From NCBI GenBank assembly GCA_963817515.1, contig CAWFPJ010000031.1, positions 682,001 to 746,000 on the forward strand: a stretch of 64,000 nucleotides of DNA. Reading direction: 5' to 3'. The notes below the pieces were generated by a model. It saw only the letters and a program-made list of their open reading frames with translations, was not told the DNA's origin and made no database searches. Of this stretch, positions 18,192 through 26,057 are shown piece by piece (position 1 is the first letter of the stretch; each line of letters opens with the position of its first letter). This DNA comes from DATMNI01 sp963817515. GTDB lineage: Bacteria; Acidobacteriota; Terriglobia; Bryobacterales; Bryobacteraceae. A program made the translations under genes and the position numbers.

Positions 18192-19082
18192 TCAGGATTT
18201 TACTTCGATCCCGACCAATTCCTCTAACACCTTGATTGTAGAGCAAATATCCTCATCACCGTGACCAGCGGCGATGGCAGTCTGGAAGAGCTGGCGGGTC
18301 AATCCCGTCAAATATAGGGGTACTCCTAGCTCTTTTCCCGAATCCAGCATGAGGCCTATGTCTTTATGCATCCATTTCACGGAGAAGTTGGTGGTGAAGT
18401 TCCGGCTGAATACAAAAGGAGCCTTGTAGGAGATCAGGCCCGACTTGGCGGCGCTGTTGTCCAGGATGTCGAGCATGAGCTTGGGATCCATACCGCCCTT
18501 AGCAGCCAGGACCATGCCTTCGTTGAAAGCCATCAAGATGTTGGAAAGAACCAGGTTCTGGGTCAGCTTGGCTTGCAGCCCCATGCCCGGTCCGCCGCAA
18601 AAGTAAATCTTCTTGCCCATCGGCTCAAGGTAGGGCTTAATCTTTTCGAAGACGCTTTGATCGCCGCCGATCATGAGAGTCAGATTCCCGCTCTCGGCGC
18701 CCGGCGTGGAACCGGTGACGGGCGCATCCAGAAAATCGACACCCTTGGCCTTGAAGGCAGCCGCGAGGGCGCGGCTCTCACTGGGGCTGATGGTGCTGCA
18801 ATCGGCAATCACGGCTCCGGAGTGTACGCCCTGGATGACGCCGTCCTCCCCCAGCAGGACCTCCTTCACCATCTCAGTGTCACCGAGGCACAGGAAGATG
18901 CAGTCGGCGTTTTGGGCTACCTCTTTAGGCGTGTCGCAGAACTGCCCTTTTTCAGCGGCGGCAAGTTTGCGCGCCTTTTCTGTTGTATTGGACCAGACTG
19001 CCACCTGGTGGCCGGCGCGGAGCAGATTCCGCGCCATGGGGTAACCCATCAATCCAAGTCCAAGAAATCCAAGTTTTGCCAT
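18192..19082 (-). CDS. NAD(P)-dependent beta-hydroxyacid dehydrogenase (3-hydroxyisobutyrate dehydrogenase family)
   Basis: 296 aa. Residues 4-22 carry the dinucleotide motif LGFLGLGLMGYPMARNLL. The substrate-binding signature DAPVTGSTPGAESGNLTL is near 120 and the catalytic Lys sits in GLQAKLTQNLVLSN near 170. Relatives reduce tartronate semialdehyde, succinic semialdehyde or 3-hydroxyisobutyrate; the sequence alone does not separate these, though the GLYR/GarR-like branch fits best. Cytoplasmic. It lies upstream of dxr on the same strand but is separated from it by the 282-base structured leader, so the two may not share a transcript. Confidence 0.87.
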   Translation of the reverse strand: MAKLGFLGLGLMGYPMARNLLRAGHQVAVWSNTTEKARKLAAAEKGQFCDTPKEVAQNADCIFLCLGDTEMVKEVLLGEDGVIQGVHSGAVIADCSTISPSESRALAAAFKAKGVDFLDAPVTGSTPGAESGNLTLMIGGDQSVFEKIKPYLEPMGKKIYFCGGPGMGLQAKLTQNLVLSNILMAFNEGMVLAAKGGMDPKLMLDILDNSAAKSGLISYKAPFVFSRNFTTNFSVKWMHKDIGLMLDSGKELGVPLYLTGLTRQLFQTAIAAGHGDEDICSTIKVLEELVGIEVKS

Positions 19083-19133
19083 AGAAAAAAGATTGTACCG
19101 CTTCGGGGTACCGTTTTAGAAATTTAAAACTCG

Positions 19134-19179
19134 CGTGTCGGCATCAATGCCGACATGGCAGGCTTAAGCCTGCTCCACG
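19134..19179. repeat. Dispersed double-hairpin repeat, copy 1
   Basis: This stretch holds GTCGGCAT..ATGCCGAC followed by GCAGGCTTAAGCCTGC, two short palindromes, and ends in TCCACG. A second copy with only a few changes is at 25280-25325. Here it lies between the 5' end of the dehydrogenase gene and the 3' end of the CPBP protease gene, 8 bases before that gene's stop. Confidence 0.85.
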
Positions 19180-19186
19180 GTCGGTT

Positions 19187-20158
19187 TTATGTCGCGAAAA
19201 GGGCTCGCCAGGTGGTGACGACCAAAGTATGGGTCACCATGGCTGCCCGGATGCTGCCGGCCTGGTTGCGGGCGCGGCCGCAGAACCAACCGAGGGTGGC
19301 GGCCAGCGGCACCCAGCGCCAATTCGGAAAGGTGCCGAGCCAGAGGTGCGCCAGGCCGAAGCAGACCGAGGTGAGGCAGAGGGCGGCGGTGCGGTTCCAG
19401 GTCCAATCTTCAATCCACTGCTGAAGTACGCCGCGAAAGAAGAACTCTTCGCCCAGCGTGATGACGAAGAGGAAGCCCAGGAACGTTCCGGCGATATTCC
19501 AAAGCGGCTTCCCGGGCGCCCAGTGCATGGCTTTCAGCGCCAGGGCAAGCGGGATGCCCACGGGCAGAAAGTAGAGATAATGCAGCCCGCCGATGCGCCA
19601 GTCCTTCCAGGTAGGCAGGAAGCCGTAGCCGGTTTCGCGAACCCGGCGCTCGAGCATCAGGGACATCACGGCAATCTGATAGACCGCCACTTTTCCGAGG
19701 ATGGCGATATCGGCGCCTTTGAGGGGCGCGGGATAGATCGGGTCAAAATAGCGGCCTAGCAGAACCGCGGCCACCGTGCCAAGAAATGCGAGGTCGACAA
19801 TGGCCACCGCCGGCAGCACCACGTACCAGAGGCTCAGGGCCAGTGCCAGTGCGATGAGTTTCAGGAAGCTAGTCAACTGAAACGGGACCGCACCCAGGCA
19901 GCAGACCAGGTATGGCAGCGCGGCGGAGGCCACCAGGAACCCGGGTAAAGGAGCGCCGGCCAGCCGCTCCCGCAAATCCGGGAAAGCGGGGACCAGATAG
20001 AATGGATATTCCACCAGGATGGCGGCCAGCGCCGGCACCGCCGCCCAGCCGGGTATGCCTTTGAGCCGTGCAAACCACATGCCGATCACGCCCAGCACCA
20101 CCCAGCCGATCAGCAGAGCCGCCAGGAAGCCGCCGCGCGATTTGGCCATCGCGCTCAT
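19187..20158 (-). CDS. CPBP (CAAX-type) intramembrane metalloprotease
   Basis: About 323 aa with roughly eight membrane segments. The Abi/CPBP motifs are in order: EEFFFRGVLQ (glutamate pair and Arg), FGLAHLWLG (His) and MVTHTLVVT (His). Members are intramembrane peptidases; the substrate here is unknown. I start at ATG 20158, or possibly ATG 20149; the open frame continues to 20407 but that part lies over the divergent gene and looks like a shadow. Either start overlaps the 5' end of the divergent gene beginning at 20142, so the two promoters must lie inside each other's coding sequence. Confidence 0.8.
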   Translation of the reverse strand: MSAMAKSRGGFLAALLIGWVVLGVIGMWFARLKGIPGWAAVPALAAILVEYPFYLVPAFPDLRERLAGAPLPGFLVASAALPYLVCCLGAVPFQLTSFLKLIALALALSLWYVVLPAVAIVDLAFLGTVAAVLLGRYFDPIYPAPLKGADIAILGKVAVYQIAVMSLMLERRVRETGYGFLPTWKDWRIGGLHYLYFLPVGIPLALALKAMHWAPGKPLWNIAGTFLGFLFVITLGEEFFFRGVLQQWIEDWTWNRTAALCLTSVCFGLAHLWLGTFPNWRWVPLAATLGWFCGRARNQAGSIRAAMVTHTLVVTTWRALFAT

Positions 20159-20858
20159 TCTAACACTCGGTGTTTTGGCGGCTTTCGCGGAAGAGCCGCC
20201 CGCTAACCTGGCCAAGCTGGTGGCGCATCGCGAGACCGAGACTGAGACCGAGCGCAACGAATATACGTACCGCCAGAGCGTGACCCTGGACGAACTGGAC
20301 AACCACGGTGCGGCGCGCGGCCAGTATCGCGAGACACGGGACATCGTCTTTTCGCCAAAACATGAACGCTCGGAGACTTTGATCGGCAGGCCGGAAAACG
20401 GTCTCAAGAACCTGATCCTGACCGAAGAGGACTTTCACGATATCCGGGAAATCCAACCGCTGGTGCTAACTGAGGAGCGGCTTTGGATTTATGAAACCAA
20501 GTTTCGCGGCGAGGAAACTATGGACGAGGTGGATTGCTGGGTGCTTCAGGTGCGGCCGCGGCAGATCCTGCAGGGGCAGCGTTTGTTCGACGGCATGCTT
20601 TGGGTGGATAAGAAGGAATACAACATCGTGCGCATGGAGGGCCAGGCCGTGCCGCAGATCCGAACCACCAAGACGGAGAATTTGTTTCCGCGGTTTACGA
20701 CGATCCGTAAGGCGATTGACGGGAAGCATTGGTTTCCGGTGTATACGTATGCCGATGATACGTTGTTTTTTCGCGGCGGGCCGCAGCGCGAGCGCCTGCG
20801 GATTGCATACACCAACTACAAGCGATTCGGCGTGGAATCCACGTTTAGTGCGAAGTGA
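20142..20858 (+). CDS. Exported LolA-like / outer-membrane lipoprotein-sorting-type protein
   Basis: About 238 aa from TTG 20142, chosen because it begins a clean signal peptide (AIALILTLGVLAAFAEE) and AGGAAG lies 12 bases upstream; the frame is open from 20019 but the extra residues look non-coding. The mature part (LWIYETKFRGEETMDEVDCW, GQRLFDGMLWVDKKEYNIVR) has the curved-sheet pattern of LolA/LolB-fold or DUF4292-like proteins that bind lipid or lipoprotein in the periplasm. Function is unproven. It overlaps the divergent CPBP gene at the 5' ends. Confidence 0.65.
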   Translation: MAIALILTLGVLAAFAEEPPANLAKLVAHRETETETERNEYTYRQSVTLDELDNHGAARGQYRETRDIVFSPKHERSETLIGRPENGLKNLILTEEDFHDIREIQPLVLTEERLWIYETKFRGEETMDEVDCWVLQVRPRQILQGQRLFDGMLWVDKKEYNIVRMEGQAVPQIRTTKTENLFPRFTTIRKAIDGKHWFPVYTYADDTLFFRGGPQRERLRIAYTNYKRFGVESTFSAK

Positions 20859-20865
20859 AAAAACA

Positions 20866-20885
20866 GGCAGACGGAACCGTCTGCC
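20866..20885 (+). repeat. Perfect 9-bp hairpin after the LolA-like gene
   Basis: GGCAGACGG and CCGTCTGCC pair around an AA loop, 8 bases past the stop of the LolA-like gene. No T-run follows, so it is a weak terminator candidate or a repeat unit; a related GGCAGACGAAACCGCCTG occurs at 28773-28790. Confidence 0.6.
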
Positions 20886-20889
20886 CCAC

Positions 20890-20944
20890 CAATGCAAAAA
20901 CAAAAAAAGAAACCGCCGTGGACAGACTGCATCCACGGCGGTTT
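20890..20944 (-). terminator. Intrinsic terminator of the TIGR03118/TIGR03437 gene
   Basis: A 13-bp perfect stem (20910-20922 with 20932-20944, AAACCGCCGTGGA) with a 9-base loop lies 20 bases past the stop at 20964. On the minus strand it is followed directly by CTTTTTTTGTTTTTG, the layout of a rho-independent terminator. Confidence 0.85.
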
Positions 20945-20963
20945 GGACTTAATGTAGTAGCAA

Positions 20964-22763
20964 CTAATTCTTGATCGAGGTCAACACCAGCGGGGGACTA
21001 CTGAACCCGCCGGTTGACGCGACTACTGGTGTATCTCCATCCGGCAGACCGGTAGGAACAACCACATTGAACTGATACACGCCCGTAGCAATGAGGCCTG
21101 CGAACACCACCTTGGCCGCCACATTGTCGAACAGGATCGCCGGCGTGAGGAGCAGGGGCGCCGGCGTGGATACTACCCCACCGCTGACCGCGGCTGGAGT
21201 GGTGATGCCAAAACCCGTTCCGAATAACACGATGGTCTCGCCTGGTGCGGCAGGAGTGTTGTTAGCAATGGTGGCCGGACCTACGACGGTGTTATTGGCA
21301 TGCAACGCCGCTGCGTAATTGCCAATCAGGAAGAGCGCCGGCGCGATGGGCTGAGAGGCAACATTGACGACCGCGCTGGTCAGGTTGTTGTTCGAAATGG
21401 CCACAGTCACAGTTCCACTGGTGGGCAACCCGGCCGGCGTGACCACGTTGATCTGTACCGGGCTGACGTAGGTGACAAACCCGGGCTGGCCGTTAATGGT
21501 AACCGTGACCCCATCCACTGAGGTGGGGAGCAGCGCACCTGTAATATCCGTTGCCAGGAGAGAACGCTTGGTAGCTGCCAGATTCGACCCTTTGATGGTG
21601 ATAAAGGTGTTGGGAGCGATGCCACCCGTGGCTTGCGCGGCGTTGGTAACCCCGCTTGCCACCAGGACGGGATTCGCCTGGATGCTGCCCAGGAGGCCGT
21701 GCTTCTCACCGCCGGGACCGGCAGTGAAATATAGAGTGCTGCTGTCGCCGCCGCTGGCGCCATTACCGACGTACAAGGACCAGAGGCCCGAAATCACGAT
21801 GTTCTGGCCGTTCGGATCCTGTAAGGTTCCCTGGTACGCGCCGGTAGTCGTGTCATACGCATTGATCATACCGTCGCCGAAGTTGCCGACCAGCAGATTG
21901 TTAGCGAACTTGCCGTAGGTAGCGGGCGCAATGGCGAGACCCCAGGGGGAGTTGAGAAGGCTGCCCGTGCCGCCGGCCACCAGGGACTGCAGCAGCTTGC
22001 CTGTGGAATCAAACACGCTGACATAGCCGTTACCCACGCCGGCAACGTCGTCCACTTTGGCGGAGTCTTGCTTGGCATACGACACATAGAGCTTGCCGCC
22101 AAGGTTCCAGATATTGAATGGCGCGAAGCCCGCGGGCACCTTGGGATCGACAAACGACCCAGCGGCCAGGGTGACTGGTTTGAACTGCGCATCAAAAACG
22201 TCAATGCCGCCCGACTTGAAGTTTGCCGCATACAGCTGCACCGCCGGCGTAACTACCAGAGCGAGGCCTTTGTAAATGGCTGTACTGGAGTTGCTGACCA
22301 CGGGGAAAGCCTGGCTGGCATCAGCGCCGCCTGCCCAGGCAGAGATAATGCCATCTTCGGTCGCAAAGATGAAGCTGGCCGCTACCGGGGCTTTTGTGGG
22401 CGCGGTGACGGGGAAGGTCGGGGGGGTTGTGGCGGGCGCGATGTTAGCCACGATACCGCTGCACGATCCCTTTCCGCTGGCAGTGCCGGGAATGGTGGGC
22501 TGCGTGGTAGCGTTGGGAGTGCCCATGGGAGTGGCGTTCGAGGCGCTGACCGTGTAGAGTGTCGAAAGGCCCAGGTCACACACCCAGAAGGGACTGGTTG
22601 CCGTGGCAACATTGCCCCAGGGATTGATCAATCGGGGATCGTAGAAATCCGCGGTCGCGGTGGATTTATCGTCGGCAACGAGATTGTGCACAAGGTATCC
22701 GGTCGCCGCCGGCAACATGTTTGGCGAGAGTGTTAGAAACAGACAGAGGGCTGCTTTCTTCAT
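20964..22763 (-). CDS. TIGR03118-family exported protein fused to TIGR03437 (Solibacter) C-domain
   Basis: 599 aa from ATG 22763, which opens a signal peptide (MKKAALCLFLTLSPNMLPAA); the frame runs on to 23195 but that part lies over the divergent gene. Residues 25-390 match the TIGR03118 beta-propeller-like family (NLVADDKSTATADFYDPRLI, NPWGNV, SPWGLAIAP). From about 395 the IPT/TIG-like TIGR03437 domain begins (GIAPNTFITIKGSNLAATKR, PAAPGETIVLFGTGFG), which was defined from Candidatus Solibacter and serves as a lineage marker. Function unknown; a secreted or surface adhesin-like role is plausible. Confidence 0.85.
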   Translation of the reverse strand: MKKAALCLFLTLSPNMLPAATGYLVHNLVADDKSTATADFYDPRLINPWGNVATATSPFWVCDLGLSTLYTVSASNATPMGTPNATTQPTIPGTASGKGSCSGIVANIAPATTPPTFPVTAPTKAPVAASFIFATEDGIISAWAGGADASQAFPVVSNSSTAIYKGLALVVTPAVQLYAANFKSGGIDVFDAQFKPVTLAAGSFVDPKVPAGFAPFNIWNLGGKLYVSYAKQDSAKVDDVAGVGNGYVSVFDSTGKLLQSLVAGGTGSLLNSPWGLAIAPATYGKFANNLLVGNFGDGMINAYDTTTGAYQGTLQDPNGQNIVISGLWSLYVGNGASGGDSSTLYFTAGPGGEKHGLLGSIQANPVLVASGVTNAAQATGGIAPNTFITIKGSNLAATKRSLLATDITGALLPTSVDGVTVTINGQPGFVTYVSPVQINVVTPAGLPTSGTVTVAISNNNLTSAVVNVASQPIAPALFLIGNYAAALHANNTVVGPATIANNTPAAPGETIVLFGTGFGITTPAAVSGGVVSTPAPLLLTPAILFDNVAAKVVFAGLIATGVYQFNVVVPTGLPDGDTPVVASTGGFSSPPLVLTSIKN

Positions 22764-22890
22764 GGCTTTTACAGAATACAGTATATTCCGCCTGAAGATC
22801 GTGAAAGTACGTGATTTAACATCTTTTGCGGAATAAACGGCTTGTCCGTTTTCGAACGTTTTGTGGCGGCGGGGAGATATGATTGCCTTC

Positions 22891-25032
22891 ATGACAAAGA
22901 ATTCAATAGCGGCGGCCGCAGTGGCAGCGGGGCTGTTGGCCGGAGCTGCAGATTTGGGAGTGGCCGCCGGCCGGGAAACCGGATGGCCCGGGTATGGCGG
23001 AGGGCCGGAGGGTATTCGATATTCGCCCCTGAAGCAGATCGACCGATCTAATGTGTCCCGGCTGCGGGTGGCGTGGACGTATGACACCGAAGACGGACGC
23101 GGCGACCCGCAAACCCAGCCGGTAATGATCGACGGAGTGCTGTTTGGCGTTACCCCCGGGCACAAGATCGTAGCTCTTGACGCGGCCAACGGCAAATTGG
23201 TTTGGAAGTTCGACCCGGGCTTTCAGGGCCGCGGGCCGAACCGGTCGGTCATGTACTGGGCTTCGGGAAGCGACCGCCGGATCTTCGCGGCGTCGCAGAG
23301 CTTCATCTATGCGCTCGATGCGCGCACGGGGAAAGCGATCGCCTCGTTTGGCAATGACGGGCGGATCGATCTTCGCGAAGGCCTGGGGCGCGATTCACCG
23401 AAACAGTCGATTGCTCTCACCAGCCCGGGAGTAGTGTACAAGGACCTGCTCATTGTCGGCGGACGATATCCGGAAGCGCTTCCCGCCGCTCCCGGCGACA
23501 TACGCGCTTACGACGTCCGGACCGGTAAGCTTCGGTGGAGCTTTCATACGATTCCGCATCCGGGCGAATTCGGCTACGACACCTGGCCGAAGGATGCGTG
23601 GACATACAGCGGCGCCGCCAACAACTGGGCCGGCATGGCGCTGGATGAAAAACGCGGCATTGTCTATGTGCCAACGGGATCGGCTGCGACGGACTTTTAC
23701 GGCGCCGATCGCGTGGGCGACAACTTATTCGCGAATACCCTGCTGGCGCTGCGCGCGGACACCGGTGAGCGCATCTGGCATTTTCAGGCGGTGAAGCACG
23801 ATCTGTGGGACCGCGATTTTCCATCGCCGCCGAGCCTGGTAACCGTGAGCCACGGCGGAAAAAAGGTTGACGCTGTGGCGCAGACGACCAAGCAGGGATG
23901 GGTCTATCTTTTCGACAGAGCCAACGGCGAGCCGCTATTTCCAGTCGAGTACCGCGGCTATCCCCCCAGCGGCGTGGCGGGCGAGGTGACGGCGGCAACA
24001 CAGCCTCTACCCGTGAAGCCCGGCCCTTTTGCGCGGCAACTGCTGTCCGAGGATATGCTCTCAGAGCGCACGCCTGAAGTTCACAAATGGGCGGTGGAGC
24101 AATTTCGTTTGTTTCGAAGCGAGGGACAGTTTGTGCCCTTCGCCGTGGGCAAGGAGACGATCGTGTTTCCGGGTTTCGATGGCGGCGCCGAGTGGGGCGG
24201 TTCGGCATTCGATCCGGAGAGCGGGCTGCTGTACGTGAATTCCAACGATATTGCATGGGCGTCGAGTTTGGCGGAAAATCGCAGGGGCAATTCCGGCCGG
24301 CAGCTCTACCTGACAAATTGCGCCAGTTGTCACGGCGACAGTATGTCCGGAGCGCCCCCGCAGATTCCCTCGCTGGTGAATCTGAACGGCAAGCGGAGCC
24401 CGGCGGAGATCAGCGCGATTATCCGGCAGGGCGCGGGACGCATGCCGTCGTTCCCCAACATCGCGCAGGCCGACGTTTCAGCCATAGTTCAATTTGTACT
24501 GAGCGGCGAGAGCAAAGAATTGAATGGTCCGGATACTTCAGCGACCAACCCGCGCTACAGGTTTACGGGATATCACAAATTCCTCGACCCGGATGGCTAT
24601 CCGGCGGTAGCGCCGCCTTGGGGCACGCTCAATGCGATCAACCTCAACACGGGCCAGTATGCGTGGAAGATTCCGCTGGGCGAGTATCCGGAGTTAGCGG
24701 CCAAAGGCATGAAGAACACGGGCACCGAGAACTACGGCGGACCGATTGTTACCGCGGGAGGCCTGGTGTTTATCGGCGCCACGAACTTCGACCGGAAGTT
24801 TCATGCCTTTGACAAACGGTCGGGAAAACTGCTCTGGGAAACGGAATTGCCGCTGGCTGGGAATGCCACGCCGATCACTTATCAACTGGATGGAGTTCAG
24901 TACGTGGTGATCTATGCCACGGGCGGGAAAGTGGGACGTGCGGGGGCTCCGTCCGGGGGAATTTATGTGGCTTTTGCATTGCCGGGGCCGGGCGGCGGAA
25001 AGGCGAAGAACGCAACGAAGAGAGATCAATGA
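22891..25032 (+). CDS. PQQ-dependent dehydrogenase with embedded cytochrome c domain
   Basis: About 713 aa from ATG 22891; ATG 22879 is also possible, and GGGGAG at 22871-22876 fits neither spacing perfectly. A signal peptide is followed by a quinoprotein beta-propeller (GWPGYGGGPEGIRYSPLKQI, PTGSAATDFYGADRVGDNLF, VKHDLWDRDFPSPP). A c-type heme motif CASCH lies near residue 477, inside the propeller order rather than at the C-terminus, with its Met ligand probably in AGRMPSF. The closest type is the membrane- or periplasm-acting glucose/alcohol quinoprotein dehydrogenases. It should oxidise a sugar or alcohol in the periplasm and pass electrons to the heme. No pqq biosynthesis genes are nearby. 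Divergent from the TIGR03118 gene. Confidence 0.87.
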   Translation: MTKNSIAAAAVAAGLLAGAADLGVAAGRETGWPGYGGGPEGIRYSPLKQIDRSNVSRLRVAWTYDTEDGRGDPQTQPVMIDGVLFGVTPGHKIVALDAANGKLVWKFDPGFQGRGPNRSVMYWASGSDRRIFAASQSFIYALDARTGKAIASFGNDGRIDLREGLGRDSPKQSIALTSPGVVYKDLLIVGGRYPEALPAAPGDIRAYDVRTGKLRWSFHTIPHPGEFGYDTWPKDAWTYSGAANNWAGMALDEKRGIVYVPTGSAATDFYGADRVGDNLFANTLLALRADTGERIWHFQAVKHDLWDRDFPSPPSLVTVSHGGKKVDAVAQTTKQGWVYLFDRANGEPLFPVEYRGYPPSGVAGEVTAATQPLPVKPGPFARQLLSEDMLSERTPEVHKWAVEQFRLFRSEGQFVPFAVGKETIVFPGFDGGAEWGGSAFDPESGLLYVNSNDIAWASSLAENRRGNSGRQLYLTNCASCHGDSMSGAPPQIPSLVNLNGKRSPAEISAIIRQGAGRMPSFPNIAQADVSAIVQFVLSGESKELNGPDTSATNPRYRFTGYHKFLDPDGYPAVAPPWGTLNAINLNTGQYAWKIPLGEYPELAAKGMKNTGTENYGGPIVTAGGLVFIGATNFDRKFHAFDKRSGKLLWETELPLAGNATPITYQLDGVQYVVIYATGGKVGRAGAPSGGIYVAFALPGPGGGKAKNATKRDQ

Positions 25033-25088
25033 TGGTGATAGTACTTGAACTATGAATCTTATGCGAATGAGTCAGGTTTCGATTAACC

Positions 25089-25258
25089 GCTGAGACGCAG
25101 AGACGCAGAGCAAAAACGCAGAGCCCCTGGCAGGCTTGGCCTTGCGGACTGGCCGAGGCGCTGCGGTAGGCCCGGGACTGGTGCGCAGAGGAAGCAGAGA
25201 CGCACGCAAGAACAACAGTGGCTGGTTTTTCTCTGCGTGTCTCGGCGTCTCCGCCGGC
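25089..25258. repeat. MITE-like element, copy 1 (imperfect inverted repeat)
   Basis: CGCTGAGACGCAGAG (25089-25103) and the near-complement CTCTGCGTGTCTCGGCG (25231-25247) flank an interior containing AGGCTTGGCCTTGCGGA and ACGCAAGAA. The element at 43766-43920 shares both arms and interior strings. No coding sequence or transposase is present. It fills most of the 275-base gap between the PQQ dehydrogenase and sdhB. Confidence 0.75.
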
Positions 25259-25279
25259 CTCACGCTGGAAAGCGGTTCC

Positions 25280-25325
25280 GTGTCGGCATGAGTGCCGACA
25301 TGGCAGCCTAAAGGCTGCTCCACGT
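25280..25325. repeat. Dispersed double-hairpin repeat, copy 2, overlapping the sdhB stop
   Basis: Same double palindrome as at 19134 (GTCGGCATGAGTGCCGAC, then GCAGCCTAAAGGCTGC, TCCACG). The sdhB stop codon (25308-25310, CTA on the + strand) falls inside the second palindrome, so the last few codons and stop of sdhB are made of repeat sequence. Confidence 0.85.
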
Positions 25326-26057
25326 GCTGGCTCGGATAAAGTCGCGGTTCATCCTGGCGATGACTTCGAGCTTGATCTCCTTGGGGCAAACCGCTTCGCA
25401 CTCTCCGATATTGCTGCAGCTTCCGAAGATCTCTTCTTTGGCCTGGGCCACCATCGCCAAGGCCCTCCGCGCGCGTTCGGGCTGGCCTTGCGGCAGCAGC
25501 CCCAGGTGCGCGATCTTGGCGCCGGTGAACAGAGCCGCGGACGCATTGGGACACATTGCCACACATGCCCCGCAGCCGATGCAGGCAGCCGCATCCATGG
25601 AATTCTCAGCGTTTTCCTTGGGCACCAGAATGGCGTTGCCATCGGGCGCGCTGCCGGTGGACACCGAAATGTAGCCGCCCGCGGCGATGATGCGGTCGAA
25701 CGCGCTGCGGTCCACCATCAGGTCTTTGATCACCGGGAAGGCCTTGGCCCGCCACGGTTCCAGGTACAGCTCGTCGCCATCCTTGAAGTGCCGCATGTGG
25801 AGCTGACATAGCGTGGTACCGGGAAGCGGGCCATGCGCCATGCCGTTCACCATGCATCCGCAGGTGCCGCAGATTCCTTCGCGGCAATCGTGATCGAAGG
25901 CCACCGGATCTTCATTTTTGGCGATCAGGTCCTCGTTCAGGACGTCGAGCATCTCAAGGAAAGACATTTCCTGGTTGACGTTCGGAACTTCGTAACGCAC
26001 CATGCGGCCGCGATCGGCGGAATTCCGCTGCCGCCAGATATGCAGAATAATTCGCAT
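25308..26057 (-). CDS. sdhB: Succinate dehydrogenase/fumarate reductase iron-sulfur subunit
   Basis: 249 aa. The plant-type [2Fe-2S] site is CREGICGTCGC with a further Cys in TTLCQLHM; the [4Fe-4S] site is CIGCGACVAMCP; the [3Fe-4S] site is CSNIGECEAVCP. These are the three clusters that carry electrons from FAD to quinone. Last gene of sdhCAB; its ATG overlaps the sdhA stop by one base (TAATG). Peripheral, cytoplasmic face of the inner membrane. The C-terminal residues TWSSL are encoded within a dispersed repeat and may differ from the ancestral end. Confidence 0.96.
   Translation of the reverse strand: MRIILHIWRQRNSADRGRMVRYEVPNVNQEMSFLEMLDVLNEDLIAKNEDPVAFDHDCREGICGTCGCMVNGMAHGPLPGTTLCQLHMRHFKDGDELYLEPWRAKAFPVIKDLMVDRSAFDRIIAAGGYISVSTGSAPDGNAILVPKENAENSMDAAACIGCGACVAMCPNASAALFTGAKIAHLGLLPQGQPERARRALAMVAQAKEEIFGSCSNIGECEAVCPKEIKLEVIARMNRDFIRASTWSSL

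Noticed and set aside
20866..20885. Terminator for the LolA-like gene
   Set aside because: The hairpin is perfect but no T-run follows on the plus strand; kept only as a hairpin repeat.
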